Below are positions 1 to 5,500 of a DNA stretch of 7,249 nt, piece after piece; positions within the stretch are counted from its first letter, which is position 1, and every line of letters begins with the position of its first letter. The translations under genes were made by a program, and so were the position numbers. Source of the stretch: Bacteroidia bacterium (lineage in GTDB: Bacteria; Bacteroidota; Bacteroidia; Cytophagales; Cyclobacteriaceae); the NCBI GenBank assembly GCA_025356795.1, contig JANXRR010000604.1, forward strand, positions 1 through 7,249, read 5' to 3'. The notes beneath the pieces are model-generated. The model worked only from the letters and a program-made list of their open reading frames with translations. It was not told the origin of the DNA and did not search any database.

Positions 1-254
1 GAGAAAAGTTTGTGTGTATTCAAATTTCTGATAATGGCCTAGGGATTGATTTAGAAAAACATGGGAGTAAACTTTTTACAATGTACCAGCGGTTTCATAA
101 TCACGTAGAAGGTAAAGGCCTGGGGCTCTACATGGTCAAAACACAAATTGAAACGATGGGTGGTAAAATTGAAGTTGAAAGCATAGTAAACTCTGGAACT
201 ACTTTTTACCTCTACTTTAAAAGAGAGGGAATCGAAAACACAACTGCTGCTTAG
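1..254 (+). CDS. Sensor histidine kinase, C-terminal end (partial)
   Basis: This is the C-terminal end of a two-component sensor histidine kinase, cut by the left edge; the reading frame is open from base 3 and ends in TAG at 252-254. The roughly 83 visible residues cover the second half of the HATPase_c ATP-binding domain. Visible landmarks are the G1 box (SDNGLGID), an F-box-like stretch (KLFTMYQRFH), the G2 box (GKGLGLYMVK) and the closing strand with SGTTFYLYF. The N box, the phospho-accepting His and all sensor domains lie outside the window, so the signal it senses cannot be told. The family autophosphorylates on His and passes the phosphate to a response regulator. Only about 10 residues follow the ATPase domain, so no receiver domain is fused at this end. 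The GTG at base 12 is an internal codon, not a real start. No partner regulator gene follows directly. Confidence 0.9.
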   Translation, partial: EKFVCIQISDNGLGIDLEKHGSKLFTMYQRFHNHVEGKGLGLYMVKTQIETMGGKIEVESIVNSGTTFYLYFKREGIENTTAA

Positions 255-311
255 GTGGCTGGCAATAAAACTTTTATAATAGGAAAAATTTTGCTCCCTC
301 GCTGTTGCCGA

Positions 312-416
312 ATGAAGAGTAGGCGTAAACATTACCTAGTTACGAAATATATGGCCACGAATGAAGTGATGAGAAGGAACAGACTACAAGACTTTACAAA
401 GGCAGGAGAAGTTTAG
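312..416 (+). CDS. Possible 34-codon small ORF, unproven
   Basis: The spacer between the kinase gene and msrB holds a small ORF that starts at ATG 312 (MKSRRKHYLV...) and ends in TAG at 414-416. An internal ATG at 351 would give a 21-residue form starting MATNEVMRRNRLQDFTK. The N-terminal half is very basic and the C-terminal half looks like a short amphipathic segment. I recognise no family. The same frame has no stop between the kinase stop and 414, which fits chance or a decayed extension as well as a real gene. No clear ribosome binding site is visible, though Bacteroidota often lack one. It is most likely spurious and is listed because the spacer is otherwise unexplained. Confidence 0.13.
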   Translation: MKSRRKHYLVTKYMATNEVMRRNRLQDFTKAGEV

Positions 417-423
417 ATAAAAA

Positions 424-442
424 AATTATGGTTGTCATAATT
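424..442. repeat. Perfect 7-bp inverted repeat upstream of msrB
   Basis: AATTATG at 424-430 and CATAATT at 436-442 are perfect reverse complements separated by GTTGT. The element lies about 60 bp before the msrB start and overlaps a TTG that could serve as a -33 element. This is the shape of a dimeric-regulator operator. The low GC content and lack of a following U-run make a terminator unlikely. The function is inferred; the symmetry is seen directly. Confidence 0.4.
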
Positions 443-479
443 CTTAATGAGCGATTAAACTTTGGTTCTTTTAATTTTG
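432..479 (+). promoter_or_regulatory. Candidate Bacteroidota-type msrB promoter
   Basis: Bacteroidota promoters typically carry TAnnTTTG near -7 and TTG near -33. TAATTTTG at 472-479 matches the -7 element exactly but has no TTG at the usual distance. A second candidate, AAACTTTG at 457-464, has one mismatch and a TTG at 432-434 with a 22-bp gap, within the usual range. Either would start transcription just before the ATG at 504. This is a motif match only, in AT-rich DNA where chance matches are common. Confidence 0.25.
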
Positions 480-503
480 TTAAGAAGTGAAACAAATAAT
501 ACT

Positions 504-959
504 ATGAATATTTTGAAATGGTCAGATGTGATGAAGTTTGCAGAAAAAGGAAATCCAACACCTGCAAAACGGATAGAAAAGAGTGAAGATGAATGGAAGA
601 AAATTCTATCACCAGCTCAATTTAGTATCACAAGATTAAAAGGAACAGAGCGCGCTTTTACAGGTGAATACTGTGAAGCCCATGATCCAGGCTTATACGA
701 ATGCGTATGCTGCGGAACATTACTTTTCGATTCACGCGTAAAATTTGAGTCGGGTACTGGCTGGCCAAGTTTTACCCAACCTGTGGAAGAAAATGCCATT
801 CAATATCATAAAGATATTTCTTATGGCATGGTAAGAGTGGAGGTATTGTGCAACTCGTGCGACTCTCATTTGGGTCACGTTTTTTCTGATGGACCCAACC
901 CTAGCGGCCTACGGTATTGTATTAACTCAGCATCACTCCAACTTCGAGTAGAGAAATAG
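504..959 (+). CDS. msrB: Peptide-methionine (R)-S-oxide reductase MsrB
   Basis: MsrB reduces the R form of methionine sulfoxide in oxidised proteins back to methionine, with electrons normally from thioredoxin; it repairs oxidative damage. The 151-residue product is a single full-length SelR domain. The structural zinc site is visible as Cys67/Cys70 (YECVCCG) and Cys116/Cys119 ([10 protein letters not shown]). The catalytic Cys139 lies in RYCINSASL, and the substrate-pocket motif SGTGWPSF is at about 83-90. The position that carries the classical resolving Cys in many MsrBs is Thr85 here, so recycling must use another Cys (Cys57 or Cys69 are extra candidates) or thioredoxin directly. No signal peptide is seen, so it is probably cytoplasmic. 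I chose ATG 504 because the family usually begins with a motif like MNILKWSDV; the longer frame from TTG 462 overlaps the candidate promoter and adds residues unlike the family. It has no fused MsrA domain and appears to be transcribed alone. Confidence 0.96.
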   Translation: MNILKWSDVMKFAEKGNPTPAKRIEKSEDEWKKILSPAQFSITRLKGTERAFTGEYCEAHDPGLYECVCCGTLLFDSRVKFESGTGWPSFTQPVEENAIQYHKDISYGMVRVEVLCNSCDSHLGHVFSDGPNPSGLRYCINSASLQLRVEK

Positions 960-996
960 AGGTGGTAAAAAATCTTTTTAACAGCACTGTAAGATT

Positions 997-1046
997 ACAC
1001 ACGATGGTCAAATCCCTGTCTGACTGGGTTTGGCGAAGTCGCGTGT
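997..1046. terminator. Hairpin between convergent genes, possible bidirectional terminator
   Basis: ACACACGA (997-1004) pairs with TCGCGTGT (1039-1046) at seven of eight positions. After a small internal loop, an inner stem pairs 1007-1016 with 1026-1034 around one bulged T, closing on a loop of about nine bases (1017-1025). It lies between the msrB stop (959) and the stop of the opposing gene (1078), where a shared terminator is expected. T-rich DNA follows on each side (TATTTTTAT near 1052-1060 on the +, and the complement of AAAAAATC near 967-973 for the -), but neither T-run directly abuts the stem, so termination is plausible rather than certain. Confidence 0.42.
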
Positions 1047-1077
1047 AAGTCTATTTTTATAGTTTATACTTCTACAA

Positions 1078-1512
1078 TTATTTAATAACCTTAGTGGCCA
1101 ATCTTGAGACTAGAAACCACATTCCATTCTCTTTAATGTATCCCTCCGAATAGACCAGATCTGAAGAGAATGCCACTCCATTTATTACGCCTGTAAATTT
1201 TCCTTGTCCGTTTACAATGGCTGTCTGATTGAAAATACGAACTGCTGAGGATTGAACCACTACTGCTTTCATTACTAACTTACCCGAGCGCAGGTCTTCA
1301 ATAACTTCCTTTTTAGTTTGGCTCCATCCGTTTGAATGAACGTAAGTAACATGATCATGAAGAATAAAATCCAGTGAATCATAGTTATGATTAATCATCC
1401 ACGAAAACTTTGATGCTGATAAATTCAGCACTTTGCTTTCTTCATTTACAGACTGACTGAATCCAGAAATAGAAAAAAGAGTAAAAAAAAATCCAGCTAA
1501 TCTTAATTTCAT
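1078..1512 (-). CDS. Exported NTF2-like (DUF4440-type) protein
   Basis: This 144-residue protein has an N-terminal signal peptide (about residues 1-19, basic start, hydrophobic GFFFTLFSISGF, probable cleavage before Gln20). The mature domain of about 120 residues fits the SnoaL/NTF2-like superfamily in its DUF4440 form: an N-terminal helix, then the segment HDHVTYVHSNGWSQTKKEV, then DLRSGKL, and C-terminal strands ending in WFLVSRLATK. This cone-shaped fold serves as a small-ligand pocket or, in some members, an enzyme. The substrate cannot be read from sequence, and the family is mostly uncharacterised. It should act in the periplasm or at the envelope. It follows the PorP/SprF-like gene on the same strand, but the 116-bp AT-rich gap suggests its own promoter; I found only weak TAnnTTTG-like matches there. 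The start is the ATG at 1510-1512, supported by the intact signal peptide. Confidence 0.85.
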   Translation of the reverse strand: MKLRLAGFFFTLFSISGFSQSVNEESKVLNLSASKFSWMINHNYDSLDFILHDHVTYVHSNGWSQTKKEVIEDLRSGKLVMKAVVVQSSAVRIFNQTAIVNGQGKFTGVINGVAFSSDLVYSEGYIKENGMWFLVSRLATKVIK

Positions 1513-1628
1513 TTTTTTAATTTACTATCAAAACAACAACTAAAAAGTAAAGAAAGTAAATGCAAACTTTCACAAAAAAGCACATTGGTTGAAATAAATA
1601 AAATTTAGCTGAAATAGGATTGCGCTTC

Positions 1629-2564
1629 TTAGAAACTTCGCATGTCCTTAGCTTGATGAAAGCCAAGTACTTTCAAACGGAGGCCACACATAACTTCATG
1701 AGACGAAAAATTAAGTGCTGAGGAGTTATTCAGTGGCATTTCAAACACATACCCAACTCGAAGTGCATCGCCAATGTTAAGCATGGCTAAAAAACCTGCG
1801 GTGTTAAAGTTACGAGTAAAAGCACCTATAGAATAGCTATCATCGATTTTGATGGTAAGATTGTAATCAGTAGAAACAGGGATATCCTTCACCAATCTAA
1901 AAAGCATGGAAGGTCTCATTTGCACCCTATACGAGAGTTGAAAAATATAAGAACTAAAGAAATATAAGCTTTGAGCATATAAACCACCAGATAATTGTTT
2001 TGAGCTAATGCTTGGTGGTAATAAATGAGGCACTGCAAGACTCACCAAAAATTTTTCTGAGCGCATCAGAAATCCAGCGCCTACGTTTGGTATTATTTCA
2101 CTTGTTCCATTAAACTTAGGATCGTTCCTATTTATTTGAAGGTCACTATAATCGCTTCTGTAATTAATGAATCCTGCTTGCAGTCCCGCTGAAAAATCAA
2201 CATTATCTTTTGTGGTTATATGATAGGAGTAAGCTGCATTTACTTCTGTTGTTTTACTGGGGCCAATCTTATCTTGATTAATGGTAAAGCCCATACCCAT
2301 TTTATTGTGATTCAACGAAACATGCCCAGCCGTACCGAAAGTAAGTGGACTTCCAGTAAAGCCGGCCCATTGAATTCGATACCCTGCTGATAGGTTTAAA
2401 TCTTTTGTGAGACCAGCATAGGCTGGATTAATCAAAAAATAATTATTGAGATATTGCATGGACAGCGGATCTTGCTGACCAAAAACAGGGTTTACTAATG
2501 CCATACACCCAAACAAAAAAATAGAAACGGTTTTTATAAGCATTGTCAGTTTCATCTTGATCAT
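1629..2564 (-). CDS. PorP/SprF-family type IX secretion outer-membrane protein
   Basis: This 311-residue protein belongs to the PorP/SprF family, predicted outer-membrane beta-barrels specific to Bacteroidota. PorP is a T9SS component, and SprF in Flavobacterium is needed for export of the adhesin SprB. A signal peptide covers about residues 1-29 (cleavage near NPVFG/QQ). Family hallmarks follow in order: QDPLSMQYLNNYFLINPAYAG (31-51), RIQWAGFTGSPLTF (63-76), GMGFTINQDKIGPSKTTEVN (90-109), VGAGFLMRSEKFLVSLAVPH (161-180) and alternating barrel strands to about residue 300. The length matches the family. It overlaps the stop of the upstream giant gene by four bases (ATGA, 2561-2564), which implies translational coupling and makes the giant protein its likely cargo. 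Paralogues next to type B cargo genes are usually cargo-specific partners, not the core PorP, so I give no symbol. A second Met at codon 4 (2555) is an alternative start that would leave the signal peptide intact. Confidence 0.93.
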   Translation of the reverse strand: MIKMKLTMLIKTVSIFLFGCMALVNPVFGQQDPLSMQYLNNYFLINPAYAGLTKDLNLSAGYRIQWAGFTGSPLTFGTAGHVSLNHNKMGMGFTINQDKIGPSKTTEVNAAYSYHITTKDNVDFSAGLQAGFINYRSDYSDLQINRNDPKFNGTSEIIPNVGAGFLMRSEKFLVSLAVPHLLPPSISSKQLSGGLYAQSLYFFSSYIFQLSYRVQMRPSMLFRLVKDIPVSTDYNLTIKIDDSYSIGAFTRNFNTAGFLAMLNIGDALRVGYVFEMPLNNSSALNFSSHEVMCGLRLKVLGFHQAKDMRSF

Positions 2565-5500
2565 TGCTTAAGTGTTAAGTATCCAGTGATAGGCTTACTT
2601 TCTATAAACTCTATTCTATAAAAATAAGTACCGGGAGGAAGTTCACCCCCAGCGCTAGTGTGCCCGGTAAAAACCCGATCGACATTGTTATAATTCGAAA
2701 TTTCAAAAACAACATCTCCCCAACGACTAAAAATAGTGACTTTATTTTTAGTGCCTCCTTGTATTACATCAATATATTCTATGTAGAAAAAGTCATTAAT
2801 CCCATCGCCATCCGGTGTAATTCCATTAAAGACTACCACCTCTCCTACTACATCAATAGCTAAAACTCGTTGTGCTTTTGCATTCAGCAAATCATACACA
2901 TCAATTGTAATGCGATCCGCCCCTGAAAAAAGAATGCCCTTATAATCAAGTGTGAGAGCATACGAAGTTCTATCAATGCTTGCGGTAGCACCTTGAGCAG
3001 TTTTAGAAGAGAGAAGTTGCAATCGTGTAAAATCGATATTATTTTCCTCATCAGTTATATAGTTAACTAAGTCAACAGTAACCGATCCCTCAATTTTCAC
3101 ACTAATCGGTATGGAGGCAATAACCGGAGGCGTATTAGGTTTACATGGAGGCAATAATTTGGTAACCGCGATGGGTTCTGAAGATGGACTGGAACAGCCC
3201 GCATTTGTGGTTATAATCAATGAATAAACACCAGTCTCTGAAATAGTTATTTTTTGAGTAGTTGCACCATTTGACCATATATAAGAGAATCCACTCGGGC
3301 CTGCTAAATCAACTGAACCTTGACTACAGAATGTGGTACTACCCGTTATATCAATTGTTGGTTTAGCTGGCGAAGCTGAAACTATTACTTTTACCGCATC
3401 TGAAGCTGGGCTTAGGCAAATCCCATTACCCACTTGCACAGAATAGTTACCTGTAGCACTTGCTAATAACTGTTGCTTTGTTGAACCATCGGACCAAATA
3501 TATTGAGTAAACCCAACTGGTGCGGAAAGTAAGAGGTTTTTACCAATACAAAAAGACGAAGATCCTGTATAACCTATTAACGGCTTATCAAGAGTTACTA
3601 CCAATGCCTTAACTGGTGTGCGTACACTTTCAAGCGCTGATGATGGATCATAGATGGATGCATAAAAATTTGTTGTCACAGTCAATGAAGAAGTGATATA
3701 AGAACTTCCTGTGAATACAAGATTCCCACCTGTTAATGCATCATACCAATTGTACTGTTGATTGCCTATTGCGCCATTGCTGGTAAGTGTTACAGTGCCA
3801 CTACCACACCTGGTATTATTAGCAGCGGTGGGTGCAGCAGGGCCTATTACTGAGGTGCATGGCTGACCTGTCATTGTGATAGCAACTGGATCGGAAGCCA
3901 CACTCAAACAAGTAGGCACATTACCAACACGAACTGTAAAATTTCCTGACATGTTAACAACAATTTGACGGGTAGTTTCTCCAGTTGACCATAAATAATT
4001 AGAACTTATCGGGGCAGTCAAAACAGCAAATGCACCAGTACATAAGGAGGTGTTCCCTGCACTAGTTATAGATGGCTTTGGTAAAACAGATGTGGCAGTA
4101 ACTGTTATGGCATCCGAAGCGGGACTGGTGCATGTTCCGTTAGAAATCGTAACCGTGTAATTCCCCGCTGTACTGATTGTTATTACTTGAGAGCTGGAAG
4201 CATTAGACCAAACATAGGAAAATCCCGCAGGTGCAGAAAGCTGCACAGAACCAGAGTTACAGATAGAAGTACCCGTGGCTAAAATTACTGGCTTATTAAT
4301 CGCAGGTACTACCGATACATTAATACTGTTGGAAGATGGGCTGGTGCACGTTCCATCACCTACTTGCACCGAATAAGAGCCAGCTGATATAACTTGCAAC
4401 TGTTGTGTAGTGACTCCGTTAGACCATAGATATTTCAAAAATCCATTTGGAGCCGAAAGCAACGTGCTTCCGCCTTCACAAAGTGAAAGTGAGCTTGACC
4501 CAGGTAGCACCGGAGCAGCTATGCTAATCACAGAGGCTTTTGTAATCGCTCTAGTACTCTCTCCTAGCGTAGTAGGATCGTACACTGAAACGTAATAAAG
4601 AGTAGTGGTTGATAAAGAAGGTGTGGTAAACGTATCACCTGTAAATAAAATAGGAACGGATGTCGAGCCATCATACCAACGATACACTTGCCCAGTACTC
4701 GCACCGCTTGCCGTTAGTACCAAACTACCGGCTCCGCATCTACTTATGTTTGCAACCAATGGAGGATTAATAGTAGCAACTCCACAAGGTGAGCCAGTCA
4801 AAGTTATTGCTACAGGATCGGAAGCCACACTGAGACAGGTGGAAGCATTGCCAACCTGCACCGAGAAACTTCCGACCGAATTAACTACAATTTGTCGTGT
4901 AACTTCACCCGTTGACCATAGGTAATTAGAGAATCCATTGGGTGCAGACAACACTGTGAATGCCCCATTGCAAAGTAATGTATTACCAGTTATTGTTATC
5001 GCTGGTTTTGATGCTACAGCAACTTGTGTGATCACTACTGGATCGGAGGTAGCACTCGTGCATCCACCATTGGAAACAATCACAGTATAATTACCAGCAC
5101 TACTTGTTGAAATGTTTTGTGTTGTACTTCCATTAGACCAAGTGTACCCACTAAAGCCACTAGGTGCCGACAGTTGCACAGAGCCACTTCCACAGAGAGT
5201 TGTATTTCCGGTAACGGTAATAATAGGTTTTGTAAGAGAAGCAGAAGTAACACTAAAAATATCAGAAGAGATACTTTCGCAACTATTGGCATCTGTAACT
5301 GTAACTGAAAAGTTACCCGCTGCAGTTGAATTAATACTGGATGTAGATTGACCTGACGACCAGCGGTAGATTGAAAATCCTGCGGGGGCACTTAAGGTAA
5401 CTGTACCTGTACCACACAATGAGCCTCCACCCGTAGCGCTTATTGCTGGTTTAGTTGGGTTTGGATTGACAGTAAAAGTAAAAGCATCAGACGGCACACT

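Noticed and set aside
266..278. ATAAAACTTTTAT symmetry after the histidine kinase stop as a terminator
   Set aside because: The arms are pure A/T with a one-base centre, so no stable hairpin can form.
51..332. Open frame of 93 codons on the - strand opposite the histidine kinase
   Set aside because: It is antisense to a clear HATPase domain; the product has no recognisable features.
462..503. Longer N-terminus for MsrB from TTG 462
   Set aside because: It adds 14 residues unlike the family, uses a rare start and overlaps the best -7 promoter match; ATG 504 begins with the usual family N-terminus.
2505..2507. Cys20 of the PorP/SprF-like protein as a lipoprotein cleavage site
   Set aside because: The residues before it (FLFG) fit a lipobox poorly, and the family is exported by ordinary signal peptidase; a site near residue 29 is better.
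4605..4925. Open frame of 106 codons on the + strand inside the giant gene
   Set aside because: It lies opposite the repeat array and is composed of reverse-strand readings of the Ig modules; the other + strand frames at 2660-2863, 4410-4595 and 5112-5351 have the same origin.
5080..5391. Open frame of 103 codons on the - strand inside the giant gene
   Set aside because: It is an out-of-frame reading of the Ig repeats, with Leu/Gln-rich low-complexity sequence and no family resemblance.
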